DNA of 64,000 nt. It comes from Streptomyces sp. WMMC940. Lineage in GTDB: Bacteria > Actinomycetota > Actinomycetes > Streptomycetales > Streptomycetaceae. This document shows, one piece after another, positions 55,695-64,000 of this stretch. The notes below the pieces were generated by a model. It was not told the origin of the DNA. It saw only the letters and a list, made by a program, of their open reading frames with translations, and did no database searches. Within the stretch, counting starts at the first letter, position 1. Each line of letters begins with the position of its first letter. A program made the translations under genes and the position numbers. The stretch covers positions 124,001 to 188,000 of the forward strand of contig NZ_JAPZBC010000001.1 in the NCBI RefSeq assembly GCF_027460265.1. Direction: 5' to 3'.

Positions 55695-55829
55695 TCAACC
55701 AGCCCGGGACGACGCTGATGGGGAGATCGCGCCCGCGTCGTCGGCGGCGTCGGAGCCGCTTGAACCACACCCGGTGAGGGCCAGCAAAGCGGCGGAGACG
55801 GTGGCCGGAAGGACTGTGCGGGCGCGCAT
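55695..55829 (-). CDS. Truncated lipoprotein, signal peptide only
   Basis: The 44 codons encode a lipoprotein signal peptide (TVLPATVSAALLALTGC, with lipobox LTGC) and a short Gly/Ser/Asp/Ala linker before a stop. Real lipoproteins continue into a domain, so this is the 5' stump of a gene cut by the IS630/IS256 rearrangement. Confidence 0.6.
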   Translation of the reverse strand: MRARTVLPATVSAALLALTGCGSSGSDAADDAGAISPSASSRAG

Positions 55830-55926
55830 GGAAGACTCCTGTGCGTCGGGAACCGGAGGCGAGATCGGATCGCTTCCTCGGGCGCGGGCGTGGTGGTGAC
55901 CTACGGTTTGGTGACGCTTGGCCGGG

Positions 55927-56643
55927 TCAGCCTGCCGCGTCCTGGAGCCGCTCACGGTCGAGCACGGTGATGCGGCCGCGGGCGAGCCGGAGGAGCCCTC
56001 GCTCCTCCATGTCACGCAGCACCTTCGTGCAGGTTTCGCGGGAGGTCCCGGCGAGTGCGGCAAGCTGCTCGTGGGTGAGGGCGATCTGCGGGTGGCGTCC
56101 GCCCGGCCGTAGCGCGCTGCCGGACGGCTGGGCCGTGCTCAGGGTGGTCAGGGTGGTCGCCACACGCTGGGCGACGGTCTTGAACACACTGTCGGACAAA
56201 CGCTGTTCGAGGTCGGACAGCCGCCGGCCGAGGATCGCGGTGATCCGCGCGGCGATCCGGGCGTCCGACAACAAGTACTTGTGTACGTCCGAGCGGCTCA
56301 TGACGCACACGACGGTGTCGTCCAGGGCTTCGGCATAGTTGTCGTACATGTGCTGTCCGAGCAGGACCATCTCGCCGAAGATGGTGTTCGGTGAGATGAT
56401 CGCGGTCGTGAGCGCGCGGCCGTCGGCGGAGACACGGAAGATGCGAACCCGGCCCTTTTTCAGAATGAACAGGACTTCGGATGGCTGGGTGGGCGAGTAG
56501 AGGATCTCGCCCGCGTGGTAGGTCTTCATCGGAGCCGCGGCCGCGATGGCTTCCATCTCGTGCTCGGAGAGGTCGCAGAAGATGTCGACCTCGGCCAGGC
56601 ACCAAGTCCGCTCGGCGTCGTCGTCCGATGCGGTGTGGTTCAT
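55927..56643 (-). CDS. Crp/Fnr-family transcriptional regulator
   Basis: This 238-residue regulator has a cyclic-nucleotide-binding-type beta-barrel at about 15-135 (IFCDLSEHEMEAIAAAAPMK, GEILYSPTQPSEVLFILKKG and TIFGEMVLLGQ). A dimerisation helix is followed by a winged helix at about 165-235 (LTHEQLAALAGTSRETCTKV, LRDMEERGLLRLARGRI). No Fe-S cysteine cluster like that of Fnr is visible. I chose ATG 56643, 8 bases after GAGGAGA; a longer frame to 56835 exists but looks non-coding. The next upstream gene on the same strand is a small membrane protein, possibly a target. Confidence 0.92.
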   Translation of the reverse strand: MNHTASDDDAERTWCLAEVDIFCDLSEHEMEAIAAAAPMKTYHAGEILYSPTQPSEVLFILKKGRVRIFRVSADGRALTTAIISPNTIFGEMVLLGQHMYDNYAEALDDTVVCVMSRSDVHKYLLSDARIAARITAILGRRLSDLEQRLSDSVFKTVAQRVATTLTTLSTAQPSGSALRPGGRHPQIALTHEQLAALAGTSRETCTKVLRDMEERGLLRLARGRITVLDRERLQDAAG

Positions 56644-56831
56644 GTGGTGCGTCTCCTCGCGTCGTCCCGGTGCCCATGGTGGTGGGGCGGCGCCCCATGC
56701 CGGTCTGGCCAGCGCCTCGGCGTTGCTGGCCAGACAGTAGGGCACCGCACCTCCGTAGACGGCCATGCGGCGCGGTGCCACGCCCGGCGGTAGGGCCGCG
56801 GGGCTGGGGGTTGACGCGGCAGCCTCGCGGT

Positions 56832-57317
56832 TCATTGACGGGCCGGGCCGACGTGCCTACCCGCCGCTTGAGCGATGCACGCGAACGTCGCTCCGGCCAG
56901 AAGCCCGAAGACAAGGTGGGCGCCGAGGCTGGAGGCGGTGACATCGTTCCATGCGAAGACGGGCATGCCCATATTGGCGGGCATGATCCACAGAGCGCCT
57001 ACGGTCCACCACACCGCACCGTAGGCGAGGCCGAGGACTACGGCGGGGGCGATGCGCTGGGCGAACTGCCCAAGCACCACGCCGAAGGCAATGCCGGCGA
57101 AAGTGGCGATGGCCAGATGTACCAGCCAGCCGGCGAAGGCGTTGGTGGAGCCGAGGAGCCCCGCGACCATGGTGATCATCGCCGTGTCCATCATCGGCCG
57201 GGACACCGACATCCAGATGCCCATCCCGATGCCGCCGGCCAGTCCTGCCACGGCACCCCACACCGCGAACGCCGGGATCGCAGCCGCCTTCGGAGAAGCT
57301 TGCGCAGTGGTGACCAT
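56832..57317 (-). CDS. Small polytopic membrane protein
   Basis: This 161-residue protein has about four membrane helices: IPAFAVWGAVAGLAGGIGM, AGWLVHLAIATFAGIAFGVV, AVVLGLAYGAVWWTVGALWI and HLVFGLLAGATFACIA. GGAGG lies 6 bases before ATG 57317. I recall similar proteins encoded near redox or stress regulators in actinobacteria, but no function is known to me. It sits upstream of the Crp/Fnr regulator in the same direction, about 190 bases apart. Confidence 0.75.
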   Translation of the reverse strand: MVTTAQASPKAAAIPAFAVWGAVAGLAGGIGMGIWMSVSRPMMDTAMITMVAGLLGSTNAFAGWLVHLAIATFAGIAFGVVLGQFAQRIAPAVVLGLAYGAVWWTVGALWIMPANMGMPVFAWNDVTASSLGAHLVFGLLAGATFACIAQAAGRHVGPARQ

Positions 57318-57453
57318 GGCGACCTCCTCCCTCATTCGGTCACATTCTGTTCTCGTCGCTGACGCTAGGACCCAGGGCACAGGCAGGTATGTGACGGCGC
57401 TTACGTACCCGACAGTAGATCGCCGGGCCGCCTGGGTGGCCTGCGGTCACCGC

Positions 57454-57975
57454 GGACGTCGAGTCCGGCACCGCCGCCACCTCCGTGGTGTACGACGTAC
57501 CGCTGACCGGCGGCGCTGCCCCGTACGCGATGGGGACGGCGAACGTGAAGGCCTGGAGCCGGCTCGGCGCCCCGACCGACGCCACCGCCGTCTTCCCGGC
57601 GGACGCGGTCCCTGCCCCGCACGGCGGCTCCTCGCCGGGCTCGGGCGACTACGCCCGCGCCTCGGTGCACTACCTCGCCGTCTCCGGCCACGAGGTCAGT
57701 TCCTCCTCTCCCGGCGGTCATGTCACCACCACCGAGTACGACCGCTTCGGCAACACCGTGCGCGAGCTCTCGGCGGCCGACCGCGCGTTGGCTCTCGGCC
57801 TGACCGCCGCCGACCGGACCACCCAGTCGGAACGGGGCATCGCCCATTTCGCCTCCACCGAGCGGGCCGACGCGACCCGACCGGCGGGACCATCACCGAG
57901 GCGTTCGACAAGCTCGGCCGCCTGATCTCGTACACCGACGCCGACGGCGGCGCCACCAACACCGAGTACGGCTGC
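57454..57975 (+). pseudogene. RHS-repeat protein fragment
   Basis: The text TADVESGTAATSVVYDVPLT, GHVTTTEYDRFGNTVRELSA and, after a frameshift near 57880, GTITEAFDKLGRLISYTDAD is typical of RHS/YD repeats. It lacks start, core and toxin. It is the same kind of gene as the minus-strand scrap at 690-1165. Confidence 0.8.
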
Positions 57976-57984
57976 TCAGCCGTC

Positions 57985-58333
57985 CGGTCAAGGTGTCCGA
58001 CAACGCGCCCCTGCTGCAGGCGGTACTGCCGGTGCGGGGCAAGCGCGACCGGCCCCGGCACCGCCTGGACGGGGTGCTGGGCGAACGCTGCTACGACCAC
58101 GACAAGTACCGCCGCCTCGTCCGGGATCTCCGCGTAAAGCCGCTGATCGCCCGCCGGGGCACCGAGCATGGCTCCGGCCTGGGCACCCGACGCCGGGTCG
58201 TAGAGCGAGCATTCGCCCACCTGCACTGGTTCGCCGCCTGCTGATCCGCTGGGAGATACGCGACGACATCCACGAGGCCTTCCTCACCCTCGGATGCGCA
58301 CCGATCTGCCGGCGACGCCTGGGCTCCCAGTAG
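57985..58333 (+). pseudogene. IS5-family transposase C-terminal fragment
   Basis: The text includes QAVLPVRGKRDRPRHRLDGV, LGERCYDHDKYRRLVRDLRV and RRRVVERAFAHLHWF with the catalytic Glu. After a frameshift it reads RRLLIRWEIRDDIHEAFLTL. It abuts the RHS remnant directly. Confidence 0.8.
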
Positions 58334-58379
58334 AAGTCAAAGACAACCACGGCCTACGTCGACGGCCCGGCGGCCGACC

Positions 58380-59120
58380 TCAGGTCGGCTTGCGCCACAC
58401 GGAGATGTGCTTCGCGGAGTCCTGGGTGAACGGCGCCCCGCCCCAGTCCGCGACGCGACGTTCCAGCTCGAGCCCAGCGATCCGTGCCATCAGGTCGAGC
58501 TCTGCCGGCCAGGCGTACCGGTGCCGGGAGTTGTCTCGGCGGTAACGGTCGTCTTCGCCGTCGCGGGTGAGGTGGTGCGAGACCAGTATCTGCTCGACCA
58601 GGTCGAAGGTGTCGAAGCCGAGATGCTGCTCGGAGACATCGAACGGCACCGCGACCTGGCCGGGCGGGAGGAACCGCAGTGGCGGCACACCCAGCTCGAT
58701 GACGAATCGGCCGCCGGGCTCCAGATGCCGTGCGGCGTTGCGGAAGCACTCGACCTGCTCGTCCTGCGTGAGCAGGTTCGTGATGGTGTTGTAGACGAGA
58801 TAGACCAGGGTGAACTCACCGGGAACAACGGTGGTAGCCATGTCCCCGATGGCCACCGGGAGCGTGTCCTCGTCGATCTTGCGCCGCAGCACCGCTGCCA
58901 TGTGCTCGGACAGTTCGATGCCCACTACCGGCACGCCGCGTTCCCGGAGCGGGACTCCCACTCGTCCGGTTCCGATGGCGAACTCCAGTGCCCGGCCGTC
59001 TCCGGCGAGCTCGGCGAGGAAAGCGAGGGTCGGTCCGAGAACGGCAGCCGAGGACGCTTCGGTCTCCTCGGCGTCGTAGCGGTCGGCGGTCGCACGGGTC
59101 CACAGTTCACTGCTCGTCAC
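58380..59120 (-). CDS. SAM-dependent class I methyltransferase
   Basis: This 246-residue enzyme has the Rossmann-like methyltransferase fold. Motif I (SAM binding) is ALEFAIGTGRVGVPL at about 45-60, the acidic residue of motif II is in VVGIELSEHMAAVLRR, and motif III-like text is FTLVYLVYNTITNLLTQDEQ and HLEPGGRFVIELG. GTG 59120 is the likely start; the ribosome site is weak. The substrate is not evident. No partner gene in an operon was seen, since debris surrounds it. Confidence 0.88.
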   Translation of the reverse strand: MTSSELWTRATADRYDAEETEASSAAVLGPTLAFLAELAGDGRALEFAIGTGRVGVPLRERGVPVVGIELSEHMAAVLRRKIDEDTLPVAIGDMATTVVPGEFTLVYLVYNTITNLLTQDEQVECFRNAARHLEPGGRFVIELGVPPLRFLPPGQVAVPFDVSEQHLGFDTFDLVEQILVSHHLTRDGEDDRYRRDNSRHRYAWPAELDLMARIAGLELERRVADWGGAPFTQDSAKHISVWRKPT

Positions 59121-59287
59121 GGACGGCCACTTTGCCGGGCGCCGAGGGGCGCTGTCGACGCATTTGCGTTCTCCGCGGCGCAGCGTGCACCGCCCACAGC
59201 TGGTCGTCGCCTTCCCGCGGCCCCGGCCGAACACCCCGCACCCCGGATCACCACTCAGGAGTGATCCAACCACCTTGGAGATCATTT

Positions 59288-59527
59288 CGTTGGGAATTCC
59301 TACAGCACCCAGTGCACCGAGCGCACGTACACCTTCGACGCGCGCACCAACCGGCAACTCGTCAGTTGTGGAGCCGTGTTGTTTCCTCATCGTGCCGTAC
59401 TCGACCTGCCCCATGCACTCGTCGAGTGGCTCACGATGCTCATCGTCACCCGCGGCAGTGACCGCCTCGTTGACGTGCTTCACAAGAAGGTCGACGGCCT
59501 CACGACTCTCCGTCACCCCCAGGAGTG
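59288..59527 (+). pseudogene. RHS scrap fused to transposase-like tail
   Basis: The frame begins SYSTQCTERTYTFDARTNRQ, which looks like an RHS YTFDAN-type repeat. It continues LDLPHALVEWLTMLIVTRGS, reminiscent of an IS5-like transposase N-terminus, before stopping. It has no start of its own. Confidence 0.5.
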
Positions 59528-59567
59528 AGCCGGAGTCGCTGATGAGACACTCCCGATTGACGGGCCC

Positions 59568-60110
59568 TCAGCTGGCGTTGGCGCAGATGGCCCGGACGGT
59601 AACGCTGAATGAGGACCCGGTGGTGTTGCGGATGGTGCTTCTCCACGTGGTGTTGCTGATCGGTCCGGACTCATAGAGGTACACACCGCTACTGATAAAG
59701 GTGTTGGTGTTGAGGCCGCCGCCTGTGACCACCGTCCCAGGCGGACAGGCCGCGGTGAACGTGCAGAAGGCGTCGGCACCGCATGTCTGTGTGTTGGCGA
59801 CCTGTTGGTAGCCGGACACTCCAGGCGGACCAGGCGGACCAGGCGGGCCGGGCGGGCCGGGCGGACCGGCTTTGCCCCTGCACTTGTCTCGGTCGCCGAG
59901 TGCAAGCGCGGGAGAGCCGTCGTAGGGGTGTCTGTCGCACCGGTCGTCTTCTGATACCGGCGCCGCGGGTGCCTGAGCCGCCGTCCCGTGAGCCGGAACG
60001 GCGGCCAGCGCCGGAGTGACCATGGTCAACAGAGCCGTCGAGACCAAGAGGCCACCGGTCAGTACTGTCGTACCTCGGGAGAGGGACCGGAGTCGGGGTC
60101 CAGCACACAT
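59568..60110 (-). CDS. Secreted protein with short collagen-like segment
   Basis: This 180-residue protein has a signal peptide (TVLTGGLLVSTALLTMVTPA) and an acidic linker. Six or seven Gly-X-Y triplets follow (GKAGPPGPPGPPGPPGPPG), then a Cys-containing C-terminal domain (ANTQTCGADAFCTFTAACPP and GTVVTGGGLNTNTFISSGV). The last part resembles small extracellular beta domains that follow collagen stalks in actinobacterial proteins. The triplet run is too short to be a stable triple helix alone, but trimerisation is possible. ATG 60110 starts the signal peptide; 60158 is an alternative. Function is unknown; exposure at the surface or release is expected. Confidence 0.75.
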   Translation of the reverse strand: MCAGPRLRSLSRGTTVLTGGLLVSTALLTMVTPALAAVPAHGTAAQAPAAPVSEDDRCDRHPYDGSPALALGDRDKCRGKAGPPGPPGPPGPPGPPGVSGYQQVANTQTCGADAFCTFTAACPPGTVVTGGGLNTNTFISSGVYLYESGPISNTTWRSTIRNTTGSSFSVTVRAICANAS

Positions 60111-60353
60111 GGCGGAGCTGCTTTCGTAGTCGGCGCATCCCCAGGCGCCACAGGGCACGTCCTCCGACGTCTTCCACGCTCATGGTCAGGCAATGGCGGT
60201 CACCGGCCAAGCGAGGCACGCTGAATCATCAGCTCAACGGCCCAACGTACGGTCGAATCGCGTCAGTAGCGCAACACAGGCTGGAGAGGTGAAGTTCCCC
60301 TCTGAACCCGGACAGATACCGGGAGGGACGGGCGGAGAAGGCAGTCCTCGGTT

Positions 60354-60545
60354 GTGAGCAAGAAGCACAACACCAGCAAGCGGTATACGCCCGAGCTCAA
60401 ACGGGACGCGATCGCGTTGGTCCGGACCTCCGGGCGTGACGAAGATCGACCGGGAGATCGGCATGAATGCCGAGAGCCTGCGGAACTGGAGGAAGGACAG
60501 CGCGGTCGGTCGGAGTACGAGTCAGGAGCCGCGAGAACCTCCGAA
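60354..60545 (+). pseudogene. IS3 OrfA fragment
   Basis: KRYTPELKRDAIALVRTSGR followed, after one frameshift, by TKIDREIGMNAESLRNWRKD is the helix-turn-helix of an IS3 OrfA. It is frameshifted and truncated. Confidence 0.75.
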
Positions 60546-60554
60546 CGCCATGTG

Positions 60555-60765
60555 CACCCATCCCGTCCGGGTGCGGGCATAGGACATGTCGGCCGCCAAC
60601 AGCCGGTCGGGCCGGCTCGCGGTGGAGTCACGGTCGACCAGGTCCGGCGGCCTGGGCGCCGACGGCTCCGGCACGGTGGTGCGGCGCTGCCGGCCGCGGA
60701 TGACCTTCGAGACCCGGCTCGGTCGTCAGCCGCTCGACGGTGCGGCGGGCCACTTGCACGCCTGT
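60555..60765 (-). pseudogene. IS3 OrfB fragment, inverted
   Basis: The minus strand reads ARRTVERLTTEPG, TVPEPSAPRPPDLVDRDSTA and DRLLAADMSYARTRTGWVHM, the middle of an IS3 OrfB very close to that at 20316-21242. It points opposite to the adjacent OrfA scrap, so the element was rearranged. Confidence 0.75.
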
Positions 60766-60815
60766 CGATCGGCCGGTGGCAGGACCTCGCGGACGGCCCG
60801 CTCGCCGCGATCCGG

Positions 60816-60975
60816 ACACAACCGACCTGTGGACCTGGATGGTCATCGCCGCACCCGACTCCGCCTTGCCCGGCACCTCGCCGAGGATCTTCGCCGGCCC
60901 TGGAAACGGCCGGCGCAGCGCGGAGTCTGGGCACGGGGCTGTCTCCCGAGAGCCTTCGCGCCGGCGGCGCGGGGT
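60816..60975 (+). pseudogene. Transposase C-terminal scrap (as at 30732)
   Basis: DTTDLWTWMVIAA and, in the next frame, TRLRLARHLAEDLRRPWKRP parallel the end of the transposase fragment at 30732-31157. Only about 50 codons remain. Confidence 0.65.
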
Positions 60976-61028
60976 GAAGGGACCGTGCGGGGACGGGGCA
61001 CGCGGGTGCGTCGTTCTCGCGGTCGGCG

Positions 61029-62060
61029 TCAGGCGTGCAGGACGACCTTTCCGGCGACGGTGCCGGACTCGGCCAGCCGCATCGCCTCGGCGACCTGGGT
61101 GAGGGGCAGTTCGGCGGCGATCTGCGCGGTGATCTCGCCGCGCCGCAGCGCTTCGAAGACCTTGGTGAGGTCGGCGCGCAGCCTGGCCTGGAAGCGGCTG
61201 CGGCTGAGGGCCCGGCCCGCCCAGACGTTGAAGAAGTGGGCGTGGCGGCGGTTGGGCAAACTGTTCCACAGCCATACCCGGCCGAGCAGCTTGAGCACGG
61301 GCCACTGCTTGGAGCCCTCGTCGTCGCGGGTGGAGGCGCTGCCGTAGGAGACGAGCGTGCCGCCAGGGGCGAGCAGGTGCCAGGAGGTGACGACGCTGCG
61401 GCCGCCGACGTGGTCGAAGACGGCGTCGACGCCGCCGGGGGCGAGTTCGCGGACGCGGGCGGGGATGTTCTCGGTGCGGTAGTCGATCGGGGTCACCCCC
61501 TCAGCGCGCAGGGCGTCGTGGTGGCGGGCGGACGCTGTGCCGATCACCTTCGCGCCCGCGGCGTGGGCGAGTTGGACCAGGACCGAGCCGACTCCCCCGT
61601 TGGCGCCGTGGACCAGGACGGTTTGGCCGGCACGGACGCGGGCCCTGCGGTGCAGCATCTGCCAGGCCGTGACGCCGTTGATCACCAGGGTCTCCGCCTC
61701 GGCCGCGCCGATCCCGTCGGGCACCGGCACCACGTCGCCGGCGTCGACGACCACGTGGCTGGCCCAGCCGCCGACCTTCAGCAGCGCGGCCACCCGGGTG
61801 CCGACGAGGTCGGTGCTGACACCGTCCCCGGTCGCCACGACGGTGCCGACCAGGTCGTAACCGGGCACGAAGGGGAAGGGCGGCTGGTCGTAGTAGCGGC
61901 CGCGGCGCATCTGCTGCTCGGCGAACGAGACACCGGTCGCCTCCATGCGGACGAGGACCTCTCCCGGCCCGGCGACCGGAACGGCACCCCGGCGTATCTG
62001 AAGCCCCTCCGGCTCGACCCTGCCCGGCAGCACGATCTCCATCATTTCTCCGACGCTCAT
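61029..62060 (-). CDS. MDR-superfamily NADPH:quinone oxidoreductase-like protein
   Basis: This 343-residue zinc-independent medium-chain dehydrogenase/reductase resembles quinone oxidoreductases. The GroES-like half includes VRMEATGVSFAEQQMRRGRY and PFVPGYDLVGTVVATGDGV. The Rossmann half has the NADPH motif VLVHGANGGVGSVLVQLAHA and AVFDHVGGRSVV. The catalytic Zn-binding Cys is absent, as expected. ATG 62060 has GGAAGGGG 6 bases upstream. It is divergent from a TetR regulator, with two inverted operator-like sites between them, so TetR control, perhaps induced by quinones or electrophiles, is likely. Confidence 0.93.
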   Translation of the reverse strand: MSVGEMMEIVLPGRVEPEGLQIRRGAVPVAGPGEVLVRMEATGVSFAEQQMRRGRYYDQPPFPFVPGYDLVGTVVATGDGVSTDLVGTRVAALLKVGGWASHVVVDAGDVVPVPDGIGAAEAETLVINGVTAWQMLHRRARVRAGQTVLVHGANGGVGSVLVQLAHAAGAKVIGTASARHHDALRAEGVTPIDYRTENIPARVRELAPGGVDAVFDHVGGRSVVTSWHLLAPGGTLVSYGSASTRDDEGSKQWPVLKLLGRVWLWNSLPNRRHAHFFNVWAGRALSRSRFQARLRADLTKVFEALRRGEITAQIAAELPLTQVAEAMRLAESGTVAGKVVLHA

Positions 62061-62107
62061 GACCACCCCTTCCACTTCCACCAGCCCCGTTAGCCGGTGA
62101 CGCGTTC

Positions 62108-62164
62108 GTTAGAGGCTATAACTCCATCGGGTGACGGTCAAGAGCGTTTGTAATAGGGTCTAAC
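62108..62164. promoter_or_regulatory. Paired operator-like repeats between MDR and TetR genes
   Basis: GTTAGAGGCTATAAC at 62108-62122 and the inverse-related GTAATAGGGTCTAAC at 62150-62164 share GTTAGA..CTAT.AC. Their centres are 42 bp apart, about four helical turns. They lie in the only AT-rich part of the divergent promoter region and are good candidates for TetR binding. Confidence 0.7.
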
Positions 62165-62234
62165 TCAGGGCTCGTGCCGAGCGGCTCGTCCGGCTTCCAG
62201 TCAGCCGGTGACCACCAGGGGAAGGGACGTCCAC

Positions 62235-62900
62235 ATGACCGTCGCCGGCAAGGGGACACCACGCGAGCGCTACCGGGCCCAGCTACGCGCCGAGATCAAG
62301 GAACGCGCTCGGGAACAGATCGCCGCCGCCGGGGCACCGGGACTGTCCCTCAACGCCATCGCCAAGCAGATGGGCATGAGCGGACCCGCCCTCTACCGTT
62401 ACTTCGCCAGCCGGGACGAGTTGATCACCGAACTGATCCGCGACGCCTACCGCAGTCTCGCCGAGACCATCCGCACCGCCGCCACGACGGAAACCGACCT
62501 GGCCGCACCGGGACGCGCACTGCGCACCTGGGCACTGGAGGACCCGCAGCGCTACTTCCTCGTCTACGGCACACCCGTCCCCGGCTACCACGCACCCGAC
62601 GACGTCACCACGATCGCCTCAGAGATCATGGACGCCCTCCTCGACGCCGCCCACCCGACCGGCACAGCCGTGCGAAGCCCGGACGACGACCACCCCGACG
62701 CACACCTGGAAGCCCACCTCGCCGGACACCGCCGATGGGCCGCCGACCACCCCGCAGCACCGGCCGCCCTACGCCGCGCCCTGCTCTTCTGGACCCGCCT
62801 GCACGGCATCCTCTCCCTCGAACTCGCCGGCCACTTCACCGGAATGGGCCTGGATGCGGCCGAACTGTACGAGAGCGAACTGCGCCACCTGACCCGGTGA
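62235..62900 (+). CDS. TetR-family transcriptional repressor
   Basis: This 221-residue regulator has the TetR HTH at about 18-62 (REQIAAAGAPGLSLNAIAKQ, MGMSGPALYRYFASRDELIT). A ligand-binding domain of the TetR_C_13/WHG type follows (TWALEDPQRYFLVYGTPVPG and FWTRLHGILSLELAGHF). GAAGGGA lies 7 bases before ATG 62235. It probably represses itself and the divergent oxidoreductase through the repeats at 62108-62164. The inducing ligand is unknown. Confidence 0.93.
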   Translation: MTVAGKGTPRERYRAQLRAEIKERAREQIAAAGAPGLSLNAIAKQMGMSGPALYRYFASRDELITELIRDAYRSLAETIRTAATTETDLAAPGRALRTWALEDPQRYFLVYGTPVPGYHAPDDVTTIASEIMDALLDAAHPTGTAVRSPDDDHPDAHLEAHLAGHRRWAADHPAAPAALRRALLFWTRLHGILSLELAGHFTGMGLDAAELYESELRHLTR

Positions 62901-63534
62901 GTGGCCCGCTCCGGCAGCCCCACCCCCTCACCCCACGGCCTTCGGGCCTCGCATGACGGGTACCGCACCGCAGCCCTCGTCGAACCGGGCCGTCGCCGGG
63001 AGCGGAGGGCTCGTGCCACAGGGCCCCCGGGCCTCGCCCTGTCGGTGCAGCCGACGCCGCACCAGGGCCACGTCGCGCCTGCAGGGCCCCGGGCACGTGA
63101 CGAGACGGAGGGTCCTGAGCGGTTGGACCTGCAGCAGTTCCAGCAAGCCGGCAGCCACGGCAGGGGGCGGCCCGGAACAGCGGGACAGCACGGAGACGCC
63201 GGCTCCGGCGAGCGGCGGCAGGCTCTTCCCGCACCCCACGCCCCCGCCCGTCGTGCGGCTGACACTCCGCGACGGCGCGGAGACTCGGAGCGGCCGTACC
63301 TGGCCGCGAGCGTGATGCGTTCTTCGTCACAGCCGGGCCGTGCCGCGACCGGCAGGGCCGGGAAGGCGTGGCCCGGGACGGAACCGCGTAGGGCGGTCCG
63401 AAGGCACCCGACACGAGGGTCGCGACCATGGCCACCCAGCTCCTCCGTGGCCGAGATCACACCCCATCGCATGTCTCCATCGCCAACACTGGTCAGGCAA
63501 ATCGGTCGACATCAGGAAGAGGTGGAACGATTTG
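62901..63534. other. Non-coding stretch
   Basis: No gene is supported. Open frames on both strands are long only because of high GC and carry no motif. The final part holds the leader of the serine hydrolase, with AGGAAGAGG at about 63514. Confidence 0.45.
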
Positions 63535-64000
63535 GTGCGTATACGAACCTCCCGGCGCGTCCTGGCCGCCGCGGTCGTCGCCGGAACGGCCGTTCCCCTG
63601 CTCGTGGGGGCCGGGGCGGCGGACGCCGTCGCGGCGGCACCGAGGGTGAAGTGCAGCTCGGAGAAGGCCGGGCTGGCCGCCAAGCTGCAGCGGGACATCA
63701 CGTCCGCGCTCAGAGGCAGCACGGCCATCACTGCCGTGTCACTGCACGATCGCACGACGAACACGGTGTGCACGCTGCGGGCGGACCAGAAGTTCGACTC
63801 CGCCAGCACCGTCAAGGTCACCGTCCTGGCGACGCTGCTGTGGGACGGGAACAGGCACAACCGCCACCTCACCACGCGTGAGACCGACCTCGCCACCGCG
63901 ATGATCACGAAGTCGGACAACGACGCGACGACCGCGCTGTGGCAGCAGCTCGGAGTGCCGAAGATCAAGAACTTTCTGTCCGCGGCAGACATGACCCGGA
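63535..64000 (+). CDS. Secreted class A beta-lactamase-like serine hydrolase, 3' end beyond window
   Basis: The visible 155 codons begin with a signal peptide (RVLAAAVVAGTAVPLLVGAG, then AADAVA) and enter a penicillin-binding fold. S91-x-x-K94 in DSASTVKV is the catalytic serine motif, and S127-D128-N129 in ITKSDNDATTAL is the second, SDN, motif of class A beta-lactamases. The KTG motif would lie past the end. In Streptomyces many such proteins are serine hydrolases without proven lactamase activity. The GTG at 63535 is the probable start; a TTG at 63532 is adjacent. Confidence 0.85.
   Translation, partial: MRIRTSRRVLAAAVVAGTAVPLLVGAGAADAVAAAPRVKCSSEKAGLAAKLQRDITSALRGSTAITAVSLHDRTTNTVCTLRADQKFDSASTVKVTVLATLLWDGNRHNRHLTTRETDLATAMITKSDNDATTALWQQLGVPKIKNFLSAADMTR

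Noticed and set aside
61035..62093. A 352-codon plus-strand frame opposite the MDR oxidoreductase
   Set aside because: Antisense shadow rich in Gly, Asp and Val; the minus strand has the NADPH-binding and GroES-like motifs.
62585..63472. A 295-codon minus-strand frame across the TetR 3' end and the following gap
   Set aside because: Arg/Ser/Pro-rich, no ribosome site or motif, overlapping a certain gene.
1..64000. tRNA or rRNA genes
   Set aside because: No cloverleaf-like sequence with conserved T-loop and CCA-adjacent features was recognised by eye; a tRNAscan search would be decisive.

Overview
The window is very GC-rich, actinobacterial DNA, almost certainly from Streptomyces or a close relative. 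GTG and TTG starts are common, and it carries ALF-repeat secreted toxins, FG-GAP/trypsin proteins, a RICIN pair and an AbfB domain. Insertion sequence (IS) debris is dense: IS3, IS5, IS30, IS110, IS256, IS630, IS701, IS1182, IS1380 and ISL3 types. This density, and the number of frameshifted or chopped genes, suggests an accessory or chromosome-arm region rather than the core genome.

Region 1 (1-10.9 kb) is mainly a minus-strand cluster of secreted proteins. From upstream to downstream these are an ALF-repeat/AbfB protein, two small RICIN proteins, an ALF protein without a toxin tip, and a 1462-residue ALF/coiled-coil/Hint protein ending in a barnase-type ribonuclease. Five bases later comes a barstar-like immunity gene and then a strong terminator. 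An IS3 and an RHS-repeat remnant lie at the window edge.

Region 2 (11-23 kb) holds a Doc/Fic-like toxin with an RHH antitoxin and a palindromic operator, small or decayed genes, a PLP-dependent dehydratase divergent from a LysR regulator, an IS5-type element that appears to carry a coiled-coil passenger gene, and a complete IS3 with a probable -1 frameshift site.

Region 3 (23.3-30.7 kb) has a second ALF toxin (1229 residues) with an unidentified C-terminal domain. Its putative immunity gene overlaps it by one base, and a perfect terminator hairpin follows. Next come a small secreted protein and a trypsin-fold/FG-GAP protein whose catalytic His and Ser positions are substituted.

Region 4 (30.7-42 kb) carries housekeeping-like accessory genes: CinA-like, HAD phosphatase, alpha/beta hydrolase, a surface beta-helix protein and a long-chain acyl-CoA synthetase. 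Decayed CGNR and SapC genes and IS30/IS701 remnants lie between them.

Region 5 (42-51 kb) contains two 495-bp inverted repeats around an IS110 remnant. They duplicate the promoter and first 120 codons of a membrane protein that heads an operon with a NarL-type sensor kinase and response regulator. An intact IS256 follows.

Region 6 (50-64 kb) is mixed: decayed YfbM-like and NUDIX genes, a CoA-transferase, a GNAT enzyme, a Crp/Fnr regulator with a membrane protein, further RHS scraps, a methyltransferase, a collagen-like secreted protein, a quinone-oxidoreductase/TetR divergent pair with paired operator-like repeats, and the start of a secreted class-A-beta-lactamase-like serine hydrolase. The unifying theme is interbacterial toxin loci (ALF and RHS) being assembled, chopped and reshuffled by insertion sequences.
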